A DNA stretch of 64,000 nt from Leptospira johnsonii (GCF_003112675.1 NZ_BFAY01000001.1:1-64000); one strand, 5' to 3'; shown: positions 8,259 through 19,795, numbered from the stretch's first letter. Program-made: numbers and translations. The notes: generated by a model from the sequence alone, not told the origin.

Positions 8259-9656
8259 TTGGTCAATAGTATGCAACTTAAGGATAATGTAATAATCAAT
8301 TCGAAAGTCGGACAGGGTTTCGAAAAATACCTTCAAGGAATCGTAAGAGAATGGATGCAGGTTCTTACTTTGTTGTGCATCGTTCTGATACCGTTCTTTT
8401 TACTTTTGGATTATTATACCCAGCCTCCTGAGTTACATTTGCGTTTTGCGATCTACAGAGGTGCTACCACATTCCTAGTCATAATAGAATATCTGTTGAT
8501 ACGATTTACTCGTCCTAATAGCTACTATCCTCTACATGGTTACATCATTTCTGCGATGATCAGTTTAATGATCGTGCTGATGACCGTTGACTTAGGCGGA
8601 TTCAATTCGAGTTATTATGCGGGCTTGATGCTTGTGTTGATGGCAGTGAACATTCTACTTTCTTGGAGACCTATACATTCCGTAGTTAACGGGTTAGTTG
8701 TGCTTGCTCTCTATCTTGGATTTAATGCTTTTGAGAATCTTCCTTTCGATCCTAGGATCCTAGTGAATAATCTTTTTTTCCTTGGATCCACCATCATCAT
8801 CACTGCTGCCATATCCTGGGTAAGATTCAAGTTGGTCAGATCCGAATATCTTTTGAGAGATGAATTGGTCTGTGCGAATATCAATTTGGACGAATCTCGA
8901 GGGGATGTACTTCGTGCTCGAGACGCTCTTTGGGGAGAAATGCAACTAGCAAAGATGATCCAAACTGCACTTCTTCCTCAAGCGAATCATATCGGACAAT
9001 ACGAAGTGGCGGCACTCATGGTCCCCACCGATTCGGTCGGAGGCGATTACTACGATATTATAGATGCCCCTAATGGGAAAAAATGGGTAGGAATTGGCGA
9101 CGTATCCGGTCACGGGATAGAATCAGGACTGATCATGATGATGGCCCAGACCGCCATTCAGGCGATCGTCCAACAGGATGCGATACTTTGTCCTTCTAAA
9201 ATATTGCATGAGGCGAATCGAGTCATAAAGGAGAATATCGCACGTTTAGGAACGGATCGTTATATGACGATGGTTCTATTTCAATTGGAAGAGGATTATC
9301 TTTTAGCCGCCGGAAAACATATGGATGTTATGGTTTATCGTGCTAAAGAGAAAAAGGTGGAAGTAATTCCGACTAACGGATCTTGGCTGGGAATAGTGGA
9401 TGATCTGGGTTCCGTTTTGAAGGACAATCGTATACCGATGTCGACGGGAGATATCGTTCTATTATATACTGATGGGATTACGGAAGCCCGGAGTCAGACA
9501 GAGGATCTATTCGGAGAAGAAAGATTGATTAGACTGTTAGAATCGAATGCACGTTTACCTCTTAGACAACTGGGCACTGAGATTTTTTCTGCAGTGGCGG
9601 AATTTGAAAAAGATCAGAGTGACGACATGACCTTATTGCTGTTGAAAAAAAGCTGA
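8259..9656 (+). CDS. Membrane SpoIIE/RsbU-type serine phosphatase
   Basis: 465 residues with six membrane helices (~30-200) followed by a PP2C-type phosphatase (~235-465). It keeps the classical motifs GGDYYDI, GDVSGHGIESG, LLYTDGITEA and QSDDMTLLLL, unlike its three relatives in this window. The membrane part is homologous to that of the leftward phosphatase at 1805. The start is taken as TTG at 8259 because AGG lies five bases before it; an ATG at 8271 has no nearby ribosome site. The expected substrate is the phosphorylated STAS protein from the same operon. It is the last gene, followed at once by a terminator. Confidence 0.85.
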   Translation: MVNSMQLKDNVIINSKVGQGFEKYLQGIVREWMQVLTLLCIVLIPFFLLLDYYTQPPELHLRFAIYRGATTFLVIIEYLLIRFTRPNSYYPLHGYIISAMISLMIVLMTVDLGGFNSSYYAGLMLVLMAVNILLSWRPIHSVVNGLVVLALYLGFNAFENLPFDPRILVNNLFFLGSTIIITAAISWVRFKLVRSEYLLRDELVCANINLDESRGDVLRARDALWGEMQLAKMIQTALLPQANHIGQYEVAALMVPTDSVGGDYYDIIDAPNGKKWVGIGDVSGHGIESGLIMMMAQTAIQAIVQQDAILCPSKILHEANRVIKENIARLGTDRYMTMVLFQLEEDYLLAAGKHMDVMVYRAKEKKVEVIPTNGSWLGIVDDLGSVLKDNRIPMSTGDIVLLYTDGITEARSQTEDLFGEERLIRLLESNARLPLRQLGTEIFSAVAEFEKDQSDDMTLLLLKKS

Positions 9657-9675
9657 GGAATGACCTGCAGCTTTT
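9648..9675. terminator. Terminator between convergent genes
   Basis: Arms AAAAGCTG (9648-9655) and CAGCTTTT (9668-9675) form an 8-bp stem. The first arm includes the last codons and stop of the phosphatase gene. With A and T runs on both sides it can stop transcription from either direction, separating this gene from the convergent kelch lipoprotein gene. Confidence 0.7.
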
Positions 9676-9705
9676 ATACTTTAACATTTTAGATTATTCT
9701 TAAGT

Positions 9706-11130
9706 TTAAGGACGGACCTTCCATAGGTCGTTTTGGAATTCATTATTTCCGTTTGCATCAATGCCTTGTCCACCGAAGATCCAGATATTCCCCTTAGAGT
9801 CGGCCCATCCGCTTGATCCATTGCGACCTCCAGGATAATAATCTGTCCCTGCCTTTCCTTTGGGTCCGAAATTGCCTGCTTGGGTAACGAGATTCGTTCC
9901 TCCTTTCCAAGTCCACTTTTTCCCATCAAAAATCCAAAGATCGTTTAACTGTCCTGAGTTGCCGGCAGAATCAACTCCGAATCCTCCGAAAATCCAGATC
10001 TTACCATTCGGAAGTTTTCCTCCTGCACCGTTACTTCTGGATCCTATGATATTATTCGAACTAGCGATATTTTGCTTACCATAAACACCAGTCTCGTTGG
10101 CAGTGCTGGAACCCCCTTTCCAGGTCCAATTGGTTCCGTCAAATTTCCAAAGATCGTTCCACTCCCCATCGTAACTAGAACCGCCGAATAACCATAGATT
10201 ATCGGAAGAGTCTACCCAAGATATGGACTTGCCCCGAGAGGAGGGAAGATTACTAGCAGAAGGAACATTGATTGTTCCACGGTTCCCATCTCCTGGTCCT
10301 CCTATTGTTTTTAGCCCAGCTACCCAAGTCCAATTGCTTCCGTCAAATTTCCAAAGATCGTTCAGGGTTGATGGAGTGCCAAAGGATTCCTCTAAGCCAG
10401 CATTTGCCCCGAATATCCATACAGTACCGGATGAATCTATCCATCCCGCCGCTCCTTGTCGCCCTCCTGGAAAATTGGCTGAGTTCGCTACACATTTAGT
10501 GCCATAAACTCCGTTTGTATTTTTGGTATTTGGTCCCGCTACCCAGGTCCAATTAGTTCCATCAAATTTCCAAAGATCGCTATAACAATCCCCGCTGTTA
10601 ATATTCCCGCAACCTCCGAATAGCCATAGGTTTCCAGACGAATCTACCCAAGTAGTTCCGCTAACCCTTGCTCCTGGATCATTCCCGGGAGCGGCTACAC
10701 CTTTTGTTCCATAAGCCCCAGCAGAATTAACAGTATTGGATCCTTTCACCCAAGTCCAATTGGTGCCGTCGAATTTCCAGAGATCGTTTAATCTTCCAAA
10801 ACCTGTACCTGGATCTCTGCCGGTTCCTCCGAATAACCAGAGATTGTTCGAGGAATCTACCCATTGCATTGCGTCTTGGCGTCCACCGGGAAAATTTGCA
10901 GGATCTGTAACTCCTTTTGTTCCATATACGCCTATGCCGTATCCGCCTCCTAACGTATCAAAGGCCCGACCACTGACCCAAGTCCATTCTGCAGGCAACT
11001 CGGAAGATCCGCTTAGTAGGGCTAATAAAGCAAGAGAGCTACTACCGCCGCCTCCATTAGAACAACCGGTTAAGAATAATATAAAGAAAATAGAATATAC
11101 TATTTTTCGACTTAGTTTCATAAAGATCAT
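9706..11130 (-). CDS. Kelch-type six-bladed beta-propeller lipoprotein
   Basis: 474 residues. A lipoprotein signal ends in FLTGC (Cys 23), followed by a glycine/serine linker. The rest is six repeats of ~60-75 residues, each containing a WVDSSGNLWLFGG-like strand and an NDLWKFDGTNWTW-like strand. The protein enters the array with PAEWTWVSG and ends with QNDLWKV, so first and last strands complement each other and close a six-bladed ring. It probably sits on the outer membrane or cell surface and binds a ligand or sugar; no catalytic residues can be named. ATG at 11121 (Met 4) is an equally good start. Confidence 0.8.
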   Translation of the reverse strand: MIFMKLSRKIVYSIFFILFLTGCSNGGGGSSSLALLALLSGSSELPAEWTWVSGRAFDTLGGGYGIGVYGTKGVTDPANFPGGRQDAMQWVDSSNNLWLFGGTGRDPGTGFGRLNDLWKFDGTNWTWVKGSNTVNSAGAYGTKGVAAPGNDPGARVSGTTWVDSSGNLWLFGGCGNINSGDCYSDLWKFDGTNWTWVAGPNTKNTNGVYGTKCVANSANFPGGRQGAAGWIDSSGTVWIFGANAGLEESFGTPSTLNDLWKFDGSNWTWVAGLKTIGGPGDGNRGTINVPSASNLPSSRGKSISWVDSSDNLWLFGGSSYDGEWNDLWKFDGTNWTWKGGSSTANETGVYGKQNIASSNNIIGSRSNGAGGKLPNGKIWIFGGFGVDSAGNSGQLNDLWIFDGKKWTWKGGTNLVTQAGNFGPKGKAGTDYYPGGRNGSSGWADSKGNIWIFGGQGIDANGNNEFQNDLWKVRP

Positions 11131-11240
11131 GAAGACATCCCAATCATTAGGTAATAAGTAATAGTATATAGATTTCTTGGGATTTTCTATTGGTACTAAT
11201 ACCTAAATCTGGAGTGTGAGGTCGTAGTTATACGGAGTCC

Positions 11241-12128
11241 TTATTCCGAACCCTCAAGTTTGTCTAGGACGCCCATTTTTCCATTTTCATAATCTTTTAA
11301 AGCTTCTGCAATTTCAGCTGAAGTGTTCATTACAAACGGTCCGTATCCAAAAATCGGTTCGTTGATAGTTGCACCTCCCAAAAACAAAAGTTTCGCATCT
11401 TGGGTAGCTTTAAGAGTAAAAGTATCATTCTTTTTTTCTAAAACTGCAATTTCTACATCTTCAATTAACTCATCCTCGTTGATTGCCACCGATCCATTAG
11501 CCACGAAAACTACAGCTGTTTGATCGGCAGGAACCTTAAACTCAACTAGTTGATCGGCCTTAAGATGAATGTCCCACAAATTGATCGGAGTAAAAGTCGA
11601 TGCAGGGCCCTTTATTCCGTTAAAATCTCCGGCGATTACTCTAACATTTCCAGCTCCATTTGGGAGTTGAATCGTAGGAATACTTTCCTTCTTGATCGAT
11701 TGGTATTTGGGTTTGGTCATTTTATGTTCTTTAGGCAAGTTAACCCAAAGCTGAACGCCGTGAAATTCGCCCCCTTTTTCGGAGATTTCCTTTCCATGAA
11801 ACTCTTCATGGACCAATCCGGAACCTGCTGTCATCCATTGAACATCACCAGCTTGAATTACGCCTCCGCCACCAGAGGAATCTCTGTGTTTTACTTCTCC
11901 CGAGTAGATGATTGAAACTGTCTCAAAGCCCCGGTGAGGGTGTTCTCCAACACCTCTACGATGACTTGATCTAGATGGAGGAAATTCGGTAGGGCCTAAA
12001 TAATCCATGAGTAAAAATGGAGAGATATCCTTGCCGATGTCGTTGTAGCTAAAAATGGACCTTGCTGGAAAACCGTCTCCTACCCAATGCGGCGTATTCG
12101 CTCGCTGAGTAAATAATATCTTTTTCAT
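11241..12128 (-). CDS. Pirin family protein (cupin, quercetinase-like)
   Basis: 295 residues, typical pirin length. The metal-binding residues of the N-terminal cupin are visible: two histidines in GEHPHRGFET, then His and Glu in GLVHEEFH. The C-terminal cupin follows from ~165. Bacterial pirins act as quercetin 2,3-dioxygenases or as redox-dependent binding partners of metabolic enzymes; which applies here cannot be told. The gene stands alone with 127 bases to the methyltransferase gene upstream. Confidence 0.9.
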   Translation of the reverse strand: MKKILFTQRANTPHWVGDGFPARSIFSYNDIGKDISPFLLMDYLGPTEFPPSRSSHRRGVGEHPHRGFETVSIIYSGEVKHRDSSGGGGVIQAGDVQWMTAGSGLVHEEFHGKEISEKGGEFHGVQLWVNLPKEHKMTKPKYQSIKKESIPTIQLPNGAGNVRVIAGDFNGIKGPASTFTPINLWDIHLKADQLVEFKVPADQTAVVFVANGSVAINEDELIEDVEIAVLEKKNDTFTLKATQDAKLLFLGGATINEPIFGYGPFVMNTSAEIAEALKDYENGKMGVLDKLEGSE

Positions 12129-12255
12129 AAATAATAGACTGTTATTTTGCCGAGGTCGGAACTACATAGTTTGCCCGGAGTAAAAGTTTTAAAGCGGAAA
12201 CAGAAGGCAAAACCTCTTAACGGATATTGCTCGTATTTATGAAACGAATTACTTA

Positions 12256-12897
12256 CTATTTGTTCATTTTGCCGAAATAGGCACGAACAAAGGCTCCAGA
12301 GCGATCGAATCTGTCTAATTGGACCCAAACAGTTAGGATAGGATACAGTATCAGCCTCAGAAAAGAGCCTAACCGAACCTTATCTAGAGCATGGGAAAGT
12401 TTATATATAAAATTCGCGGTAGTGGAAAACCATCCTCCACGTTCGTGAATTTCTACATTTTTAAATTCTGAAAATAGATTTTGTAAACCGTATTTGGTGA
12501 AACGAACGTAATCGTGAGGAGCTTCGTGGATCGGATACATGAACGGAATTGTGAAATAAAGTTCACCACCCTTCTTTAATACCCTATACATTTCGGATAC
12601 TGCTCTTTTTGGATCGTAAAAATGTTCGATGACATTATTTGCAAGAACGATATCGATTTCTTGGTTTTTGAAGGGTAATGTATGTGCATCCCCGATTATA
12701 TCCGCTCCCGAGGCAGGATTGATATCCATCGAAGTATATTTTTTTGCTTTTGCTAATTCTTCGTTAGAAAGTCGGAATTTTTTAGATTTCATAAATGACC
12801 CGATTGAGCTACCTATGTCTAAAACTTTTTTTCCACTTAGATCGATGTAGAAATAACCGTAATAATCTTTATTAGAATAACATGGAGCGGTTTTCAT
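12256..12897 (-). CDS. Class I SAM-dependent methyltransferase
   Basis: 213 residues, soluble. Methyltransf_11-type motifs are clear: KVLDIGSSIGSF (SAM loop), a SMDIN segment (ribose contact), IDIVLANNVIEHF (motif IV region) and LKKGGELYFTIPF. The later HDYVRFTKYGLQNLF segment is common in methyltransferases that act on sugars or small lipids. The substrate is unknown and neighbours give no help. Confidence 0.85.
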   Translation of the reverse strand: MKTAPCYSNKDYYGYFYIDLSGKKVLDIGSSIGSFMKSKKFRLSNEELAKAKKYTSMDINPASGADIIGDAHTLPFKNQEIDIVLANNVIEHFYDPKRAVSEMYRVLKKGGELYFTIPFMYPIHEAPHDYVRFTKYGLQNLFSEFKNVEIHERGGWFSTTANFIYKLSHALDKVRLGSFLRLILYPILTVWVQLDRFDRSGAFVRAYFGKMNK

Positions 12898-13139
12898 TTA
12901 CAAAATTTGCCTATGGATAGTTGAATAAGATCTATCTTTTCAAACATCAAGCCTGCTTACTGTTCTCCAGTCACTTCAAAAAGAGGTGATCGTAAAATTT
13001 TACATTAAGATATTTTCATCGGAGCTATCGGTGACGGAATATCTTAATTTAAAAGTTCTCTTAGATCGATTTCGATCACTCTGCTTAATAAGGAATATAT
13101 TTAGGCTTTTCGCCTTTGCCGGGAAGTTGCGAAGAATAC

Positions 13140-13194
13140 TTAAGTAAATGCTTGACTATTTATCGCTCTCTTCTATACTTAAGCAAATGCTTAA
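13140..13194 (+). promoter_or_regulatory. Promoter between two operator-like inverted repeats (ArsR operon)
   Basis: Two related 16-bp elements occur 39 bp apart: TTAAGTAAATGCTTGA (13140-13155, imperfect) and TTAAGCAAATGCTTAA (13179-13194, perfect 7-bp arms with two-base spacer). Between them sits a strong promoter: TTGACT at 13152-13157, 16 bases, TATACT at 13174-13179. The first element overlaps the -35 box and the second the -10 box and start point. This is the layout for tight autorepression by the ArsR protein encoded just downstream. The predicted start of transcription is at or next to the ATG at 13187. Confidence 0.72.
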
Positions 13195-13522
13195 CAATTC
13201 GTCCCTGGATAGAATATTCTATGCCTTATCGGATCCGACTCGTCGCGACATCGTGGAAAGACTGAGTAAAAAACCGGCTTCTGTAAGCGAGCTTGCCAGT
13301 CCCTTGGATATGAGCATGGCTGCAGTTGTCCAGCACGTACAAATTTTGGAAGAAAGCGGTCTGATTAAAACTCAAAAGATAGGTCGCGTGCGTTCTTGTA
13401 GGGTAGAGCCGAATTCTTTGGAACTGATAGAAAATTGGGTCCACCAGCGCAGAAAATTCTGGGAAAGGAATTTGGATCGATTGGGAGAATTTTTAGAAAA
13501 AACGGAGAAAGGAAAGAAGTAA
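13187..13522 (+). CDS. ArsR-family transcriptional repressor
   Basis: 111 residues with a winged-helix fold: FYALSDPTRRDIVERL (helix 1-2), SVSELASPLDMSMAAVVQHVQIL (helix-turn-helix) and a wing near GRVRSCRVEP. No metal-binding cysteine pair (CxC) is present, so it is the type paired with SRPBCC proteins rather than a metal sensor. An upstream ATG at 13148 is in frame but lies inside the promoter, so the start is set at 13187. That ATG would be at or near the 5' end of the mRNA, hence possibly leaderless. The SRPBCC gene starts three bases after the stop. Confidence 0.85.
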   Translation: MLNNSSLDRIFYALSDPTRRDIVERLSKKPASVSELASPLDMSMAAVVQHVQILEESGLIKTQKIGRVRSCRVEPNSLELIENWVHQRRKFWERNLDRLGEFLEKTEKGKK

Positions 13523-13524
13523 CT

Positions 13525-14001
13525 ATGGAAAATCTGAAAGTCGCTCACGAAATTTTTAGTATAGAAAGAGTGTATCAATCCGATCCGGAGTCTGTGTATT
13601 CCGCATGGAGTAACGTGGAAGCAAAAGGAAATTGGTTTATTGGTCCCGGAGATTGGTCGGTAGTGCAAAGAAAATTAGACTTCCGCATCGGTGGAGAAGA
13701 AATACTACATGGTCGTTTTCCTAATGGAAAAGAGACCTTATACAAAGCTAGGTTTTCAGACCTCATCGAAAACCAAAGGATCGTTTTCGTTTATGATATG
13801 ATCTTAAGCGGAAAGATTCATTCAGTGTCCATCGCTTCCGTAGAAATTGAAAAAGTAGACTCTTCTAACACGAAACTTACGTTTACGGAACAGGTCGCAT
13901 TTTTAGACCAAACCGTAGGCAGAGAAGGTGTGGCTTCCAGAAAAGAAGGCACTTTGGCGCTTTTAGTAAAATTAACCGACTATCTTGAAAAAGTAAAATA
14001 A
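13525..14001 (+). CDS. SRPBCC/AHSA1-type ligand-binding protein
   Basis: 158 residues from ATG 13525, which follows the ArsR stop after a GGAAAG ribosome site; longer frames would run into the ArsR gene. Sequence features are those of the START/AHSA1 helix-grip fold: VYQSDPESVYSAWSNVEAKG at the start, a WFIGP loop, an EILHGRFPNG segment, FSDLIENQRIVFVYD, and the terminal helix GREGVASRKEGTLALL. Members bind hydrophobic ligands or act with a partner enzyme. ArsR-SRPBCC pairs are common, and the following hydrolase gene (gap 11) belongs to the same operon. Confidence 0.85.
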   Translation: MENLKVAHEIFSIERVYQSDPESVYSAWSNVEAKGNWFIGPGDWSVVQRKLDFRIGGEEILHGRFPNGKETLYKARFSDLIENQRIVFVYDMILSGKIHSVSIASVEIEKVDSSNTKLTFTEQVAFLDQTVGREGVASRKEGTLALLVKLTDYLEKVK

Positions 14002-14012
14002 GGAGAACTAAG

Positions 14013-14903
14013 GTGAAAGCATATAAATTAGTATATTATATTTTTATACTGTTTCTGGTAGCTGCTTGTTCGGCAAATCGACCTTTCCAGCTTCGCGAAA
14101 CACCGCCCAAGATCGGATCTGAACCTGTCGAAAAAGGACTCGCTCCTATCAAAGACATCCAAATGTATTACGAAATCCACGGTAAGAAAGACGGAATTCC
14201 ACTCGTTCTATTGAACGGCGGCGGCTCAACCATAGAAGTAACTTATAGTAGAATTCTTCCCATTCTCGCTCAAAGCCGCAGAGTAATCGCTCTGGATGAA
14301 CAAGGACATGGAAGGACTACTGATAGAAATACACCTGTTAGTTTCGAAACTTCTGCGGAAGATGTGGTCGCTCTTCTGAAATTTCTGAAAATTGAGCAGG
14401 CGGATATTTTCGGGTTTAGTAATGGTGCAAGCGTAGCTTTACATGTGGCGATCCGCCAGCCTAAACTTGTACGCAGACTCGTTTTTGCTTCCTCCATCAC
14501 AAAGAGAGAAGGAGCTTATCCTATGTTTTGGAGTTTTATGAAGAATGCTACTTTTGAAAACATGCCTCAGCCTCTCAAGGATGCTTTTTTAAAAGTAAAT
14601 CCTGATCCGCAAAAATTGCATACCATGTATGAGAAAGATGCTGCTAGAATGCGTAACTTCAAAGATCTTAGCGATAAAGAGATTAGAACTGTTGGAATTC
14701 CTACATTGATCCTGCTTGGGGATAGAGATGTTCCGAAACTGGAGCATGCGGTTGAGATGGTCCGGATGATCCCTAAAGCAAGACTTTTGATCTTGCCTGG
14801 CGGACACGGTGATTATTTAGGAGAGGCGATCATGTCCCAGGGAAAGGATCGATATCCTGAATTAACCTCCGCGTTGGTCCAAGATTTTCTAGATTCTCCG
14901 TAA
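14013..14903 (+). CDS. Alpha/beta-hydrolase lipoprotein
   Basis: 296 residues from GTG 14013, preceded by an AAGGAG-like ribosome site. The signal peptide ends in LVAAC (lipidation at Cys 19). The hydrolase core shows the oxyanion region LLNGGGST, nucleophile elbow FGFSNGAS, acid in LLGDRDVP and catalytic His in LPGGHGDY, so the triad is complete. The cap and length fit esterases or haloperoxidase-like hydrolases. It is the third gene of the ArsR operon and may process the ligand handled by the SRPBCC protein; the substrate is unknown. Confidence 0.85.
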   Translation: MKAYKLVYYIFILFLVAACSANRPFQLRETPPKIGSEPVEKGLAPIKDIQMYYEIHGKKDGIPLVLLNGGGSTIEVTYSRILPILAQSRRVIALDEQGHGRTTDRNTPVSFETSAEDVVALLKFLKIEQADIFGFSNGASVALHVAIRQPKLVRRLVFASSITKREGAYPMFWSFMKNATFENMPQPLKDAFLKVNPDPQKLHTMYEKDAARMRNFKDLSDKEIRTVGIPTLILLGDRDVPKLEHAVEMVRMIPKARLLILPGGHGDYLGEAIMSQGKDRYPELTSALVQDFLDSP

Positions 14904-14921
14904 AGGTAAGATCAAAATCCG

Positions 14922-15434
14922 ATGCAGAACAGTCTATTTTCTAAATATAGCTCGGAAAATAGCATGTTAGATTGGATAAAAAATTGGTTTGAGAATCGCA
15001 AGACGATACAGAGGGGAAGAGAACTATTTTCTAAAATCCAAAACGGGGACAAACAAGGTTTTCGAAAAATTTTGGATCTTATCCCCAACAAAGGTGAACT
15101 GAAAGAATGCACAAAGGGACTTCTCGGTTTTTGTGCATCAGAGATCCAAGATCCATTTTATTTGGAAACTTTGTTGAATGCTGGCCTGGATCCGAACCTT
15201 CCGGATGGGAATGGAATTTTTCCAATTCATAAAGCGGTTGAAAACGGAAAGATCAAACCCGTTCAGATCCTATTGGAACACGGAGCGGATCCTAATGTTT
15301 CCGATCCAAGGGGTGTAACTCCATTACATATTTCTTATAGTTACGATGGGCTCGCAGAGATTTCGGAACTTCTGATCTCTAACGGCGCAGATACGGAAAA
15401 GAGAGATAATTTGGGTAAGAGATATTTAATGTAA
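14922..15434 (+). CDS. Ankyrin-repeat protein
   Basis: 170 residues, no signal peptide. Two clear ankyrin repeats occur in the C-terminal half: a DGNGIFPIHKAVENG... repeat ending in HGADPN, and a DPRGVTPLHISYSYDG... repeat ending in NGADTE, with a weaker repeat before them. The N-terminal ~40 residues are helical and charged. A start at Met 15 (14964) is possible. The role is probably protein binding; the partner is unknown. It follows the hydrolase gene by 18 bases and may be the last gene of the ArsR operon. Confidence 0.78.
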   Translation: MQNSLFSKYSSENSMLDWIKNWFENRKTIQRGRELFSKIQNGDKQGFRKILDLIPNKGELKECTKGLLGFCASEIQDPFYLETLLNAGLDPNLPDGNGIFPIHKAVENGKIKPVQILLEHGADPNVSDPRGVTPLHISYSYDGLAEISELLISNGADTEKRDNLGKRYLM

Positions 15435-15482
15435 TTTCTGGACGGCACCCTCGCTATCGATAGGAAAGGATGTGTTGTCATG

Positions 15483-15504
15483 AGAGGAGAATAAATTCTC
15501 CTCT
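15483..15504. terminator. Hairpin between convergent genes
   Basis: AGAGGAGAA (15483-15491) and TTCTCCTCT (15496-15504) form a perfect 9-bp stem with a four-base loop, just before the stop of the leftward gene at 15506. There is no immediate T run, so termination efficiency is uncertain. Confidence 0.45.
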
Positions 15505-15505
15505 T

Positions 15506-18481
<2,976 letters not shown>

Positions 18482-18806
18482 ATCGGACTTGTTAGATTTT
18501 GCATAAATGACTAAATGTCAAGAGGATTCTTGAATCGATGATAAATAGCTACGTAAGAGAGAATTATTTCAGTTTTTTATCGAGCATTTGATCGACAAAA
18601 AAATTTGAAAGAAGTGAAACATAAAGATATTAGAAAATCATTTCAAATCTGTTTCAGAATGTGCGCTAAATTGCAAAGTGCACTAAAGCTTTCGTACTAC
18701 TTTCTTTTTTCGACTTTTTGGAATTAGGTGATTTTCGGTTTTAAAACAATAGCTCGACCTTGATCGATCCGAAAGATACGATTAAGGTCGAACAAGGGAA
18801 TCGGTT
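18482..18806. other. Intergenic region with a terminator at its left-facing end
   Basis: No gene is seen. The part next to 18481 is AT-rich and should hold the promoter of the large phosphatase gene. The part near 18750-18795 contains the hairpin listed separately. No further repeated motif was recognised. Confidence 0.5.
18754..18791 (-). terminator. Terminator of the NmrA-type oxidoreductase gene
   Basis: Arms TCGACCTT (18754-18761) and AAGGTCGA (18784-18791) pair perfectly, and the stem can be extended with one mismatch. Read leftward, a TTGTTTT stretch follows. The position just after the stop codon at 18807 supports a terminator. Confidence 0.55.
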
Positions 18807-19658
18807 TTAATTCAACCAAACCTTTTTGTTTTGCTCTGCATACTCATCAAAAGAGATCGGATCTTTTCCTGTGATCTCCCGAACAGTATTCAGGATAGGA
18901 GAAGAATGACCTTCTTTCAGCGCACCGGCGATGAATACCATAAAACTTGCATAATCTTCCGGAACACCCGCTTGTAAAAGACCTGTTTTGAATGTCTCGG
19001 GACTGATATCAACGTAACCCACTTGCAAGCCTGTATGTTTGGAAATTTTTTCGGCTACTTCTTCGTGAGTGAGGGCCTCTTTTCCGGTCAATGTGATCCC
19101 TTTTCCATTGAATTGCTCATTCAAAAGAGCAGAAACCGCGGAAGAGGATATATCATCCGTATGGATAAAGCTGGTCTTAGCGTTGCCGGCAGGGAAGAAT
19201 ATCTTCTTATCTTTTAATATTCCTGAAAGCCAATACGTTTGGAAGTTTTGCATAAACCAATTTGGTCTTAAGATTGTATATGGAACTCCCGAGTTTTCCA
19301 AACTGATCTCTAATTTTCTGAATGGTGCCTCAGGAGGAGCAAAATCGACCCCCATAGCGCTCATCAGAACTATCTTCTTTAAAGAAACCTCTTTAGCTTT
19401 TTCAAACCAAGGGCTTAATACTGAATATTGGTCTGTAAATCCTGGCGGAGAAACGAAGAAGGCTCTCTCCACTTTTTCCAAAATTTCTGTTCCCTTTGTA
19501 GGTTGAGTCGCATCTGCAAATACCCAAAATAGCCCTGGAAGTTTTTTGCCTTCCTCGGGTTTTCTTGTGCCTGCGTATACTTCATGTCCTAAATCCAATA
19601 GTTTGGAAATTACGGAACTGGAGATCTGTCCTGCCCCGCCATAAACGAAAATTTTCAT
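18807..19658 (-). CDS. NmrA-like/SDR NAD(P)-binding oxidoreductase
   Basis: 283 residues. The Rossmann loop is visible in IFVYGGAGQISSSV, followed by a GTRKPEEGK segment that fits NADP preference, then LMSAMGVDF and PYTILRPNWFMQNF typical of the NmrA/quinone oxidoreductase (QOR2-like) atypical SDR family. The usual YxxxK is absent, as in that family. Start set at Met 4 (19658) because AGGAG is ten bases before it, against one base before the ATG at 19667. It faces an AraC-type regulator gene across 129 bases, so that regulator probably controls it, as is usual for this gene pair. Confidence 0.85.
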   Translation of the reverse strand: MKIFVYGGAGQISSSVISKLLDLGHEVYAGTRKPEEGKKLPGLFWVFADATQPTKGTEILEKVERAFFVSPPGFTDQYSVLSPWFEKAKEVSLKKIVLMSAMGVDFAPPEAPFRKLEISLENSGVPYTILRPNWFMQNFQTYWLSGILKDKKIFFPAGNAKTSFIHTDDISSSAVSALLNEQFNGKGITLTGKEALTHEEVAEKISKHTGLQVGYVDISPETFKTGLLQAGVPEDYASFMVFIAGALKEGHSSPILNTVREITGKDPISFDEYAEQNKKVWLN

Positions 19659-19693
19659 TTGATTCATTCTCCTGTAACTTTGGATGATACAAG

Positions 19694-19795
19694 ATATCCC
19701 AAAATTAGGCTATGTCTCAGGATCTAAAAAACATATCCAAGAGTATAAAGGAATCGACTTTTGGATATTTTGGCTTATTCTTAGAATATGGATAT
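19694..19795. promoter_or_regulatory. Divergent promoter region with four ATATCC/GGATAT motifs
   Basis: ATATCC occurs at 19694-19699 and 19733-19738, and its complement GGATAT at 19763-19768 and 19790-19795, all within about 100 bases between the NmrA-type gene and the AraC gene. Repeated half-sites in both orientations suit AraC-type binding, but the motif is short and the region AT-rich, so this is tentative. Confidence 0.35.

Noticed and set aside
9706..11130. CRISPR-like or satellite repeats suggested by recurring ~200-base similarity
   Set aside because: The repeats are explained by propeller blades in a single open frame.
13148..13186. In-frame upstream ATG for the ArsR gene
   Set aside because: It lies upstream of the predicted -35 and -10 boxes, so it would not be in the mRNA.
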